This document shows, in pieces, positions 24,274 to 32,338 of a stretch of 34,720 bases of DNA. A model generated the notes under the pieces. The model saw only the letters and a program-made list of their open reading frames with translations, had not been told where the DNA came from and searched no databases. The position numbers and the translations under genes were made by a program. The DNA comes from DASRCB01 sp035653295 (lineage in GTDB: Bacteria > Acidobacteriota > Terriglobia > Bryobacterales > Bryobacteraceae): positions 1 to 34,720 of the forward strand of contig DASRCB010000094.1 of NCBI GenBank assembly GCA_035653295.1, given 5' to 3'. Within the stretch, counting starts at the first letter, position 1; every line of letters begins with the position of its first letter.

Positions 24274-24765
24274 ATGAGCCGCGCCTGCGTGTTTCTGGAC
24301 CGCGATGGCGTGATCAATATGAAGCCGCCGCCAGGCGGATACCTGCGCGATGCGACGGAGTTTCGCCTGGCGCCGAATGTCGCCGACTGGATTCGCCTTT
24401 TCCGCGCGCTGGGGTTCCTGGTCATCGTCGTGACGAATCAGCGCGGCGTCGCGCGCGGTATCACGCGGCCCGCTGACCTGGAGGAGATCCACCGGCGGAT
24501 GCGCGCCGAACTGGAGCGCGCGGGGGCGCGCATTGACGATATCTTCGTCTGCCCACACGAGGAAGGCGCGTGCGATTGCCGCAAACCGAGGCCGGGCCTG
24601 GTCGAACAGGCGCGCGAAAAGTGGGATATCGACCTGCGCCGCTCGGTGATGATCGGGGACTCGGATGTGGATCGGCAGCTGGCGGCGAATTGCGGCCTCC
24701 GCTTCATTCGCGTCGATGAAGGCAGGATCCTCGAAACGCCCGCCGACGAGATCCAGCAGCCGTAG
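24274..24765 (+). CDS. gmhB: D-glycero-D-manno-heptose-1,7-bisphosphate 7-phosphatase-like HAD phosphatase
   Basis: A 163-residue HAD phosphatase of the GmhB type, which removes the 7-phosphate from heptose bisphosphate on the way to ADP- or GDP-heptose for lipopolysaccharide or other glycans. The nucleophile and acid pair is Asp9 and Asp11 (VFLDRDGVIN), and the Thr of VVTNQRGVARG lies near 54. A zinc site is formed by Cys93, His95, Cys100 and Cys102 (CPHEEGACDCRKP), and the final GDSDVD lies at 129-134. ATG 24274 fits the family N-terminus. It is divergent from the FkbH-like gene with 43 bases between, and 14 bases ahead of aguB. Histidinol-phosphatase-like activity is a less likely alternative. 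Confidence 0.88.
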   Translation: MSRACVFLDRDGVINMKPPPGGYLRDATEFRLAPNVADWIRLFRALGFLVIVVTNQRGVARGITRPADLEEIHRRMRAELERAGARIDDIFVCPHEEGACDCRKPRPGLVEQAREKWDIDLRRSVMIGDSDVDRQLAANCGLRFIRVDEGRILETPADEIQQP

Positions 24766-24779
24766 CAGACAATAGGAGC

Positions 24780-25670
24780 ATGCGCGTCGCCTCCGCCGGG
24801 AAGTTCCGCATCGGCCTGATTCAAATGGCCTGCTCCGTAGATCCCGGTGAAAACCTGGAGAAGGCGATCTGGCGCATTCGCGAGGCCGCCGGCCGGGGAG
24901 CGCAGATCATCTGCCTCCAGGAGCTGTTCCGGTCTCAGTATTTCTGCCGCGAGGAAAACGCAGAGCTGTTCGCACTCGCGGAATGCATCCCGGGCCCCAC
25001 GACGGAGCGCATCGGCGGTATCGCGAAAGAGTGCGGAGTGGTGGTCATCGCCTCGCTGTTCGAAAGGCGCGCCGCCGGACTGTATCACAACACTGCGGCG
25101 GTGATCGGCGCCGACGGCGAGCTGCAGGGCATCTATCGCAAGATGCACATCCCGGATGATCCGCTCTACTTCGAGAAATTCTACTTCACCCCCGGCGACA
25201 CCGGCTTCCGCAATTTCGACACGCCGCACGGGCGCATCGGCGTGCTGGTGTGCTGGGATCAGTGGTATCCCGAAGGCGCGCGGCTAACGAGCCTGCAGGG
25301 AGCGGAGGTGCTGTTCTATCCCACGGCGATCGGCTGGCATCCTTCGGAGAAGGCCGAATATGGCGCGGCGCAGCTCGACGCCTGGCGGACCATCCAGCGC
25401 GCGCACGCCATCGCCAACGGCGTTTACGTGGCCGCTGTCAATCGCGTCGGATTCGAGGGCCCGCCGGAGCGCGGTCTGGAATTTTGGGGATCGTCATTCG
25501 TCGCCGATCCGTTCGGGCAGGTGATCGCCGAGGCATCGGTCGATAACGAGGAGATTCTCGTGGTCGAGTGCGACCCACACCGCATGGAAGAGGTGCGCCG
25601 CAACTGGCCCTTCCTGCGCGACAGGCGCATCGACGCTTACGGCCCTATCGCGCAGCGCTGGCTCGCATAA
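24780..25670 (+). CDS. aguB: N-carbamoylputrescine amidase
   Basis: A nitrilase-superfamily enzyme of 296 residues that hydrolyses N-carbamoylputrescine to putrescine, CO2 and ammonia in the cytoplasm. The catalytic triad is Glu48 (CLQELF), Lys121 (YRKMHIPD) and Cys158 (VLVCWDQWYPE). The FEKFYFTPGD and EFWGSSFVADPFG segments are typical of the AguB subfamily. The ATG at 24780 follows a good AGGAG site. Its stop overlaps the start of aguA (TAATG), so both are coupled. The order aguB-aguA and the adjacent deiminase support the assignment strongly. Confidence 0.94.
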   Translation: MRVASAGKFRIGLIQMACSVDPGENLEKAIWRIREAAGRGAQIICLQELFRSQYFCREENAELFALAECIPGPTTERIGGIAKECGVVVIASLFERRAAGLYHNTAAVIGADGELQGIYRKMHIPDDPLYFEKFYFTPGDTGFRNFDTPHGRIGVLVCWDQWYPEGARLTSLQGAEVLFYPTAIGWHPSEKAEYGAAQLDAWRTIQRAHAIANGVYVAAVNRVGFEGPPERGLEFWGSSFVADPFGQVIAEASVDNEEILVVECDPHRMEEVRRNWPFLRDRRIDAYGPIAQRWLA

Positions 25671-26683
25671 TGCCGCCGTATCGGATGCCGGCGGAGTGGG
25701 AGCCGCATGAGGCCACGTGGCTCGCATGGCCGCATGAGAAAAGTGACTGGCCGGGGAAGTTTGCCGCCATTCCCCTCGTTTACGGAGAGATCGCGCGCCA
25801 TCTCGGCCGCGTCGAGAAGGTGCGCGTCCTCGTTGAGGACAACGCCGCGGAACGCCGGGCGGCCCGCCTGCTGGCGAAATACGGTGCAGCGGCTGAGTTC
25901 TATACGCACGCCACCAACCGCAGCTGGATTCGCGATTACGGCCCCATCTTCGTGCGCGATGCGGAGAACCGGGTCGTCATTACGAACTGGATTTTCAACG
26001 GCTGGGCGAAATACGACAACTGGGCGAATGACAATGAGACCCCGCCGCTGCTGGCGCAGCGCCTCGATATGGAGTGTGTCGAGCCGGGGATGGTGCTGGA
26101 AGGCGGCAGCATCGACGTCAACGGCGCCGGTCTCATGCTGACCACCGAGGAATGCCTGCTCAGCCCGGTCCAGGCGCGCAATCCGGGCGTGAGCCGCGAT
26201 GATCTCGAGCGATGCTTCGCCGAGTACCTGGGAATCGACCGCGTGATCTGGCTACACCGCGGAATCGCCGGAGACGACACTCATGGCCACGTGGACGACC
26301 TGGCGCGCTTCGTCAATCGCGACACAATCGTGACCGTCGTCGAGGACGACCCGGCCGAGGTCAATTACGAGCCGCTGCAGGACAATCTCGCCCTCCTCCG
26401 GCGAACCAATCTGAACATCCGCACGCTGCCCATGCCCGCGCCGCTCTTTTTTGACGGACAGCGGCTGCCCGCCAGCTACGCGAACTTCTACATCGCGAAC
26501 GGGATCGTCCTCGCGCCGACGTTCAACGACCCGAATGACCGTATCGCATTGAACACCCTCGCCGAACTGTTCCCCGATCGCACCGTAATCGGTATCGCCT
26601 GTTCCGACCTGGTGCTCGGTCTGGGCACGCTGCACTGCATGACACAGCAGCAGCCTGCTGCTACGGTTCCCGTTCCAAACTGA
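25670..26683 (+). CDS. aguA: Agmatine deiminase
   Basis: A 337-residue guanidino-group-modifying enzyme that converts agmatine to N-carbamoylputrescine and ammonia, the step before AguB. Its N-terminus PYRMPAEWEPHEATWLAWPH is the usual family opening. Further along come RSWIRDYGPIFVRD (85-97), LEGGSIDVNG (143-152), the GDDTHGHVDD segment with its catalytic histidine near 207, and the nucleophile Cys323 in GLGTLHCMTQQQP. The ATG overlaps the last base of the aguB stop. No arginine decarboxylase gene is in the window, so the agmatine source is elsewhere. The 3' end overlaps a convergent small gene by 23 bases. Confidence 0.95.
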   Translation: MPPYRMPAEWEPHEATWLAWPHEKSDWPGKFAAIPLVYGEIARHLGRVEKVRVLVEDNAAERRAARLLAKYGAAAEFYTHATNRSWIRDYGPIFVRDAENRVVITNWIFNGWAKYDNWANDNETPPLLAQRLDMECVEPGMVLEGGSIDVNGAGLMLTTEECLLSPVQARNPGVSRDDLERCFAEYLGIDRVIWLHRGIAGDDTHGHVDDLARFVNRDTIVTVVEDDPAEVNYEPLQDNLALLRRTNLNIRTLPMPAPLFFDGQRLPASYANFYIANGIVLAPTFNDPNDRIALNTLAELFPDRTVIGIACSDLVLGLGTLHCMTQQQPAATVPVPN

Positions 26684-26972
26684 CGTACATCGGCCCGGCG
26701 CCGAACGCGGCCACAAGGAACCACGTGAAGCGCCCAGCGCGGCTCAGGGTCTGAAAGCGCGCGTGCTCGCCAGGGGCCAGATCGAATTCGGCCTTTTTCC
26801 GATTCCACGTATTGTCCACACGAAGCTCGTGGCGGCCGGGCGGCACTTTTCGCGTGATGCTCTTGCCGAACGTGAGCTCCGCAATACGATTGCCGTCCAG
26901 GTCCACCAGGATCTGGCGCTGCTTTACGTCGGCCTCGGATGTGCGGCTGACGGTGATGCTCGATTGGTCCAT
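26661..26972 (-). CDS. Small beta-rich protein of unknown function
   Basis: A 103-residue protein with an alternating strand pattern in RQILVDLDGNRIAELTFGKS and a turn PPGRHELRVDNTW, reminiscent of PEGA-like or carboxypeptidase-regulatory beta-sandwich domains. A hydrophobic stretch near the C-terminus (FTWFLVAAFGAGPMYV, about 82-97) may insert into or contact a membrane. There is no signal peptide. Its ATG shares one base with the stop of the threonine synthase gene (TGATG), so it is coupled to thrC, and its 3' end overlaps aguA by 23 bases on the other strand. I do not recognise a function. Confidence 0.75.
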   Translation of the reverse strand: MDQSSITVSRTSEADVKQRQILVDLDGNRIAELTFGKSITRKVPPGRHELRVDNTWNRKKAEFDLAPGEHARFQTLSRAGRFTWFLVAAFGAGPMYVSLEREP

Positions 26973-28270
26973 CAGCTCTCCAGCATTGCCGCAATGTGGT
27001 CGGGATCGTTGGGCGCCACCACTGGCTGATTGCCGAAGGTGGAATGAATCGGAGCGCCCGAAGGCGTCTTCAGTTGCCCGGTGTGATAGCGGTAGATGTA
27101 GTCCGGGTCCTTCAGCACGTTTCCGGTGAGCACGGCCACCACGCGCTCTTCCCGCGTTATCGCGCCGGCTGCGGTGAGCTTCCGAATTCCGGCCAGCGTA
27201 GCTGCCGAAGCCGGTTCGCAGCCGATGCCGGCGCGCCCGATCTGCGCCTTCGCGTCCGCGATTTCCTGCTCGCTGACTCGCTCCACAACACCGTTTGAAG
27301 CTCGAATCTCGGCCATGGCTTTGGGCCAGGAAACCGGATCGCCGATGCGGATGGCTGTCGCCAGAGTCTCCGGCGCCGCGACGCTGCTGTACTCGCCGCC
27401 GTGGCTGAAAAGCCGGTAAAACGGCGCCGCGCCCTCAGCCTGTATCACCGCCAGCCTCGGTATGCGAGGGATGAAACCGAACTCCAGCAACTCGCGGAGC
27501 GCCTTGCCGAAAGCAGAAGTGTTGCCGAGATTGCCGCCCGGGAGCACGATCCAGTCCGGCGGATTCCAGTCGAGCTGATCGAGCATTTCGAAAATAATCG
27601 CCTTCTGGCCTTCAATACGGAAGGGATTGATCGAATTCAAAAGATAGATGCCCAGCCGCTCGGCGAGCGTGCGCACGAGGGCCAGGATCTGGTCGAAGTT
27701 CGCCTCCACCTGCAGCGTGCGGGCGCCATACTCGAGCGCCTGCGCCAGCTTGCCGTAGGAGATGTTCCCATGCGGGATAAAAATGATGGGATCGAGCCCG
27801 GCCGCGCTGGCGTACGCGGCCATCGATGCCGAGGTGTTTCCTGTGGAAACGCAGGCTACGCGCTTCATGCCCAGCCGCACCGCCTGCGTGACGCCGCAGG
27901 TCATGCCGTTGTCCTTGAAAGAGCCGGTCGGGTTGAAGCCCTGATGCTTGAACGTCAGCCGTTCCAGGCCGCCGTATTCGGCCGCGCGGGGCGCATCCAG
28001 CAGCGGCGTATTTCCCTCCCGAAGCGTGGTCGGACGCGTGTTGGGGCCGAAAGGCAGCAGTTCGCGATAGCGCCAGACGCCGCTCTGATCGAGCGGGGTG
28101 TTGCAGGTGCGCCGCTGCCGCCAGATGGTCCTCAACGCATCAGCCGATTCGGCGGGCGTTTCGACCCGCGCCTCCAGCAATCCGCCGCACTTCGGGCACG
28201 AATAAAGAACGGCGTCAATGTTGTAGCGCGCACGGCATGAGGGCTCGAAACACAGCAGTTCCGCTGGCAT
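26972..28270 (-). CDS. thrC: Threonine synthase
   Basis: A PLP enzyme that converts O-phosphohomoserine to threonine. The 432-residue product has an N-terminal zinc-ribbon-like segment (Cys7, Cys12, Cys25, Cys28), common in long bacterial and archaeal forms. Then come the PLP lysine Lys119 (FNPTGSFKDNGM), the SxGN loop STGNTSASMAAYA, and the glycine-rich phosphate-binding loop LPGGNLGNTSAFGKAL. The length agrees with this subfamily. It follows the AraC-family gene by 65 bases on the same strand, but the two are probably independent. No clear ribosome-binding site precedes the ATG. Confidence 0.94.
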   Translation of the reverse strand: MPAELLCFEPSCRARYNIDAVLYSCPKCGGLLEARVETPAESADALRTIWRQRRTCNTPLDQSGVWRYRELLPFGPNTRPTTLREGNTPLLDAPRAAEYGGLERLTFKHQGFNPTGSFKDNGMTCGVTQAVRLGMKRVACVSTGNTSASMAAYASAAGLDPIIFIPHGNISYGKLAQALEYGARTLQVEANFDQILALVRTLAERLGIYLLNSINPFRIEGQKAIIFEMLDQLDWNPPDWIVLPGGNLGNTSAFGKALRELLEFGFIPRIPRLAVIQAEGAAPFYRLFSHGGEYSSVAAPETLATAIRIGDPVSWPKAMAEIRASNGVVERVSEQEIADAKAQIGRAGIGCEPASAATLAGIRKLTAAGAITREERVVAVLTGNVLKDPDYIYRYHTGQLKTPSGAPIHSTFGNQPVVAPNDPDHIAAMLES

Positions 28271-28335
28271 AACGATAAGTCCAGTATGAACGAAGGCCGA
28301 ACCTGAGGAATCCAGCGACGCGGAATGCTCAACGC

Positions 28336-29286
28336 CTACGCGGCGCCTACTCGCGCAACTCTACCGTCGCGCAGAGCCTTCACATCCCGCAGGGGCGGCT
28401 GGCCGAAGAAGCGGCTGTACTCACGGCTGAACTGGCTCGCACTCTCGTAACCCACCTCATACGCCGCTCGTGTCGCGTCAATCCCGTCCGTAATCATTCG
28501 CTGCCGTGCTGATTGAAGCCTGAGTTGCTTCTGGTATTGGAGTGGGCTCATGGCGGTTAACGCCCGAAACTGGTGGTGCAGGGTCGAGACGCCCATGCGG
28601 GCGACCTCGGCAAGTTCCTCCATGCGGAGCGGCTTCGTGTAGTTCGCCTTCAGCCAGGTGATCGCTCGTGCAGTTCGATTGCTCAGATCACCTCTTGTGG
28701 CGATCGCGCGCAGGCGCTCACCCTGCGGCGTTCTGAGCAGGCGATACACGATCTCGCGCTGGATCAATGGGCTCAGGAACGGGATGTCCTCAGGCGTTTC
28801 CAGAATCTCCATCAGTCTGATGCAGCCGCCGAGCAAACCTGCGGTCGTCTCGCCGACGGCCAAACCACGGCCATGGGGAGGCGCTGCCGCTTCGGGGAGG
28901 TCCTCGCGGCTCAGCACCTCGCCGACCATCGTCATGTCGAGCCGGAGAAGCATCGAGAGAAGCGGCGCCTCTTCGGATGCCTCGATGATCTGGCTTTGAA
29001 CGGGCACGTCGATGGATGAGACAAGAAACGAAGATCCGTCACATATGTACTCCGTCCCACCAAGGTTGATTGCCTTTCGGCCCTGCGCGAACACGTTGAG
29101 GCATGGCTCGTATGTCGCGCGGTAGCACGAGCTTGGCGCCGTGCGGCGGAACAGCAGCAGTCCGGGGATCGCGGTCGAATGTTCTCCCTCCGTTCGCGCC
29201 TGCGCGGCGATCCTTCTGGCCAGCGCCTTTCTCAAGTCGATCACCGTCGGCTCGATGCGAGTTTGTTCCGGCCTTCGTTTCGGCAT
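28336..29286 (-). CDS. AraC-family transcriptional regulator (YqhC-like)
   Basis: A 316-residue regulator. The N-terminal domain has the AraC_N pattern seen in YqhC-like proteins (GLLLFRRTAPSSCYRATYEPCLNVFAQGRK, in part), and the C-terminal 100 residues form two helix-turn-helix motifs: LRMEELAEVARMGVSTLHHQFRAL and ATRAAYEVGYESASQFSREYSRFFG. In E. coli YqhC activates an aldehyde reductase pair (yqhD, dkgA). Here the divergent genes encode an aldo/keto reductase and an alcohol dehydrogenase, so local control is likely. Two 10-base direct repeats 21 bp apart lie in the shared intergenic region (29353-29383). Inducer unknown. Confidence 0.9.
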   Translation of the reverse strand: MPKRRPEQTRIEPTVIDLRKALARRIAAQARTEGEHSTAIPGLLLFRRTAPSSCYRATYEPCLNVFAQGRKAINLGGTEYICDGSSFLVSSIDVPVQSQIIEASEEAPLLSMLLRLDMTMVGEVLSREDLPEAAAPPHGRGLAVGETTAGLLGGCIRLMEILETPEDIPFLSPLIQREIVYRLLRTPQGERLRAIATRGDLSNRTARAITWLKANYTKPLRMEELAEVARMGVSTLHHQFRALTAMSPLQYQKQLRLQSARQRMITDGIDATRAAYEVGYESASQFSREYSRFFGQPPLRDVKALRDGRVARVGAA

Positions 29287-29352
29287 CCGGAGCCCTCCCT
29301 CTCCACCGTACCGCCCGAGCGGTCCTCTTGTGCACAGATTGGGAGATCCAGA

Positions 29353-29383
29353 CAGGATCAGGCAAAAAAACGGCAGGATCGGG
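29353..29383 (+). promoter_or_regulatory. Candidate AraC-family operator, two direct repeats 21 bp apart
   Basis: CAGGATCAGG (29353-29362) and CAGGATCGGG (29374-29383) are direct repeats differing at one base, with starts exactly two helical turns apart. They lie 67 bases upstream of the AraC-family start and 53 bases before the lipocalin-like gene. AraC-family proteins bind pairs of direct half-sites with this spacing. No strong sigma-70 promoter is visible towards the plus-strand operon, consistent with activator dependence. Ownership by the adjacent regulator is inferred. Confidence 0.55.
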
Positions 29384-29435
29384 AAAGCGCGCGCCGGTGT
29401 GGTCCCACTAATTTGAAATTGAGGCGCAACCCCAT

Positions 29436-29891
29436 ATGAAGAAACGGATCGGCATCTGCCTCACTCTGCTGTTGGCCGGTTGCGGCGCCGGCCAGAATCG
29501 CGCTGACATGCGGGACCGGTTTGCCGGGGCATGGCGGCTCGTCCGGCTCGAACAGCCAGGAGCTGACGGTAAGACTCACGACGTTCACTGCGCCGGAATG
29601 TTTGTCTTCACCCGCGATGGCCATGCGTCCGTCCAGGTTATGGAGCATCAACCACAGGCGTCTGTTTCTGCGGGACCGGAACAGTACTCGAAAGGCGGCT
29701 ATGAAGCGTCCTGGGGCACATACGAGGTTAACGAACGTGCTCACACGTTTACATTCCATATCGACGGCGCGCTCGTCCGTACGCTCGTGGGCAAAGACCT
29801 GGCCCGTCTCTATGAATTTTCGGGCAATCAGCTCATCGTGAAATCCACGCGCCCGGATGAGCGCTGGAGGGTGACGTGGGAACGTTATTGA
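29436..29891 (+). CDS. Lipocalin-like lipoprotein
   Basis: A 151-residue protein with a lipoprotein signal (MKKRIGICLTLLLAGC, lipid-bearing Cys16) and a lipocalin-like domain. The domain shows FAGAWRLVRLEQP, FTRDGHASVQVM, SWGTYEVNE and LYEFSGNQLIVKS, the usual order in Lipocalin_5 proteins. It is expected to sit at the membrane facing the periplasm. Ligand unknown. It is first in the cluster facing the AraC-family regulator, and its end overlaps the aldo/keto reductase start by 16 bases, so the two are co-translated. A GAGG lies about 12 bases before the ATG. Confidence 0.85.
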   Translation: MKKRIGICLTLLLAGCGAGQNRADMRDRFAGAWRLVRLEQPGADGKTHDVHCAGMFVFTRDGHASVQVMEHQPQASVSAGPEQYSKGGYEASWGTYEVNERAHTFTFHIDGALVRTLVGKDLARLYEFSGNQLIVKSTRPDERWRVTWERY

Positions 29892-30889
29892 ACAGCAAGA
29901 GGCGAAATCTGGGGAAAGGCGGCCTCGAAGTTTCTGCTCTCGGCCTCGGCTGCATGGGCATGAGCTGGTCTTACAGCCCGATTCCGGACAGACACGAGAT
30001 GATCTCGCTGTTACGTGCGGCGGTGGATCGCGGCGTAACATTCTTCGATACTGCCGAGGTCTACGGCCCGTACGCAAACGAAGAGCTGGTGGGTGAAGCG
30101 CTGGCGCCCGTTCGTGGCAGCGTCGTAATTGCGACAAAGTTTGGGTGGGCTCCCGCCCATGCGGGTGAGACCAGGTGGAGTCGTTTGAACTCCCGGCCGG
30201 AGCACATTAAGCAGTCCGTCGAGGGCTCGCTCGCGCGCCTGCGCGTGGACACAATCGACTTGTATTATCAACACCGCGTTGACCCCGACGTGCCGATTGA
30301 AGACGTCGCGGGAGCCGTCAGTGACCTGATACAGCAGGGCAAGGTCCAACACTTCGGGCTTTCTGAAGCGGCGGCCGACACCATCCGCCGCGCACATTCT
30401 GTTCAGCCCGTCACTGCCGTGCAGAGTGAGTATTCGCTCTGGTATCGCGAACCGGAAAGGGAAGTCCTGCCGGCGCTCGAAGAACTCGGCATCGGCTTCG
30501 TTCCTTTCAGCCCGCTGGGAAAGGGATTCCTCACGGGAAACATCGACGAAAACACGACCTTCGACAGATCTGACTTCCGCAGGGCTGTGCCGCGATTCAA
30601 TCCGGAGAACCGCAAAGCCAACCATGCGGTAGTCGATCTCCTCCAGAACATCGCGCAACGAAAAAACGCCACTCCGGGTCAAATCGCCCTTGCCTGGCTG
30701 CTGGCGCAGAAGCCGTGGATTGTACCCATTCCGGGCACGACCAAACTTCACCGTCTCGATGAAAACCTCGGATCCCTGACGTTAGAGCTTTCACCGGACG
30801 ATCTCAGCGAAATCGAACGCGCCGCCGCGAACATCACGGTTCAGGGAGCTCGTTACCCGGAACAAATCGAGCGATTGAGCAACAGATAG
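29876..30889 (+). CDS. Aldo/keto reductase
   Basis: A 337-residue NADPH-dependent reductase of the AKR superfamily that turns aldehydes or ketones into alcohols. The catalytic tetrad is Asp58, Tyr63 (FFDTAEVYG), Lys88 (ATKFG) and His133 (YYQHRVD). The cofactor-binding end shows IPGTTKLHRLDENLG. The start is GTG at 29876 inside the lipocalin gene; a TTG at 29888 would remove four residues. It is closely related to the broken copy at 33161-34145, about two thirds or more identical by eye. Its place behind an AraC regulator and ahead of an alcohol dehydrogenase suggests aldehyde detoxification. Substrate unknown. Confidence 0.92.
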   Translation: MGTLLNSKRRNLGKGGLEVSALGLGCMGMSWSYSPIPDRHEMISLLRAAVDRGVTFFDTAEVYGPYANEELVGEALAPVRGSVVIATKFGWAPAHAGETRWSRLNSRPEHIKQSVEGSLARLRVDTIDLYYQHRVDPDVPIEDVAGAVSDLIQQGKVQHFGLSEAAADTIRRAHSVQPVTAVQSEYSLWYREPEREVLPALEELGIGFVPFSPLGKGFLTGNIDENTTFDRSDFRRAVPRFNPENRKANHAVVDLLQNIAQRKNATPGQIALAWLLAQKPWIVPIPGTTKLHRLDENLGSLTLELSPDDLSEIERAAANITVQGARYPEQIERLSNR

Positions 30890-30899
30890 AGGAGACACT

Positions 30900-31928
30900 A
30901 TGCGAGGAGCTGTTCTTTACGGACCGCGCGACATCCGGTTCGAAGACCGTGAGACGCCGAAGATCGTGGACCCTGGCGACGCGGTGCTCCGCCTCGCGGC
31001 AACGTGCGTGTGCGGATCGGACCTGTGGCCGTACAGGGGCCTGCAACAGATCGATGGCCCGACACCGATGGGACACGAGTACTGCGGCTTTGTCGAAGAA
31101 GTCGGGAGCGCGGTCAAATCTGTTAAGCCAGGGCAGTTTGTGGTCGGCTCGTTCGCGACCTCCGACAACACCTGTCCGAACTGCCAGTACGGGTATCAGT
31201 CCTCATGCATCCACCGCGAGTTCATGCTGAGAGCGCAGGCGCCGTTTCTGCGAGTACCGTTGGCCGAGGGCACACTCGTGCCGACCCCCGATGGCGCGCC
31301 GCCTGATGATATCGTCCCCAGTCTGCTGGCGGCGTCGGATGTCTTAGGTACGGGCTGGTTCGCCGCTGACGCCGCGAACGTGAAGCCAGGCGGCACGGTG
31401 GTTGTTGTGGGCGACGGGGCAGTGGGCCTTCTCGGCGTGCTTTCGGCGAGGCAGATGGGAGCCGAGCGGATAATCGCCATGAGCCGTAATGAAGCACGGC
31501 AAAGGCTCGCCCGCGAGTTCGGGGCCACGGATATCGTGGCCGAGCGCGGCGAGGACGGAGTCTCTCGTATCAGGGATTTGACGAACGGCATCGGCGCGGA
31601 TTCGGTGCTGGAGTGCGTGGGTACGCAGGAGTCGATGATGCAGGCCATCCACGCAACCCGTCCGGGTGGCTTCGTGTCCTATGTCGGCGTTCCCCATGAC
31701 GTCACCCTCGATGGAGCGAAGCTGTTCTTTACACACGTCCACCTGCATGGCGGCCCCGCGCCGGTTCGCCGCTATCTGCCCAACCTGATCGAACTGATCC
31801 TGAACCGCAACATTGATCCCGGGAAAGTCTTCGACCTGGTGCTGCCGCTCGAGCAGGTGGCCGAGGGTTACCGCGCCATGGATGACCGCCGCGCGATTAA
31901 AGCTCTGTTGCTGCCGCAGGCGGCATAA
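30900..31928 (+). CDS. Zinc-dependent alcohol dehydrogenase
   Basis: A 342-residue medium-chain dehydrogenase. The catalytic zinc ligands are Cys38 (CVCGSD) and His59-Glu60 (GHEYCGFVEEVG). The structural zinc lobe has Cys92, Cys95 and Cys103, but the first of the four usual cysteines is Asp89; this substitution also occurs in some relatives and may still hold zinc. The Rossmann site VVVVGDGAVGLLGVLSA lies near 165-181. It starts ten bases after the aldo/keto reductase stop with a GAGGAGAC-like site and is followed after 12 bases by the DUF2255 gene. It probably works with the reductase in aldehyde/alcohol conversion. Substrate unknown. Confidence 0.92.
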   Translation: MRGAVLYGPRDIRFEDRETPKIVDPGDAVLRLAATCVCGSDLWPYRGLQQIDGPTPMGHEYCGFVEEVGSAVKSVKPGQFVVGSFATSDNTCPNCQYGYQSSCIHREFMLRAQAPFLRVPLAEGTLVPTPDGAPPDDIVPSLLAASDVLGTGWFAADAANVKPGGTVVVVGDGAVGLLGVLSARQMGAERIIAMSRNEARQRLAREFGATDIVAERGEDGVSRIRDLTNGIGADSVLECVGTQESMMQAIHATRPGGFVSYVGVPHDVTLDGAKLFFTHVHLHGGPAPVRRYLPNLIELILNRNIDPGKVFDLVLPLEQVAEGYRAMDDRRAIKALLLPQAA

Positions 31929-31940
31929 AAAGGTCGAGCT

Positions 31941-32327
31941 ATGAGCAGTTGGAACAAGGACGAACTGGAGAAGATTGCTTCAACCGACGACCTGCACATC
32001 TCCCCCTTTCGCGAGGATGGGCGCACATACGGCACACCGACATGGATTTGGTCGGTGGTCGTGGATGACGAGCTGTACGTTCGGGCGTACAACGGCCGCA
32101 ATTCGCGCTGGTATCGGGCGGCCATGCGCCAGAAGGCGGGCCGGATCACGGCCGGTGGCATGACAAAGGACGTCGGCTTCGAGTCCGTCGATGGAGCAAT
32201 CCACGACCGCATCGACGACGCTTACCGCGCGAAATACAAGGACAGCGAATATCTTCCGCCGATGATCGGCGCACGCGCGAGATCGGCAACGGTCAAAGTA
32301 ACGCCTCGAGAGTTAGATGGTCGATAA
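31941..32327 (+). CDS. DUF2255 family protein
   Basis: A 128-residue protein matching DUF2255 by pattern: W...ELEKIASTDDLHISPFREDG, then PTWIWSVVVDDELYVRAYNGRNSRWYRAAM. These proteins resemble flavin/nitroreductase-like split-barrel proteins in their strand pattern, but no cofactor motif can be stated with certainty. No signal or membrane segment is present. It lies 12 bases after the alcohol dehydrogenase and 11 bases before the carboxymuconolactone-decarboxylase-like gene. Related genes often travel with AraC-linked dehydrogenases. Function unknown. Confidence 0.8.
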   Translation: MSSWNKDELEKIASTDDLHISPFREDGRTYGTPTWIWSVVVDDELYVRAYNGRNSRWYRAAMRQKAGRITAGGMTKDVGFESVDGAIHDRIDDAYRAKYKDSEYLPPMIGARARSATVKVTPRELDGR

Positions 32328-32338
32328 GGAAATCCAAC

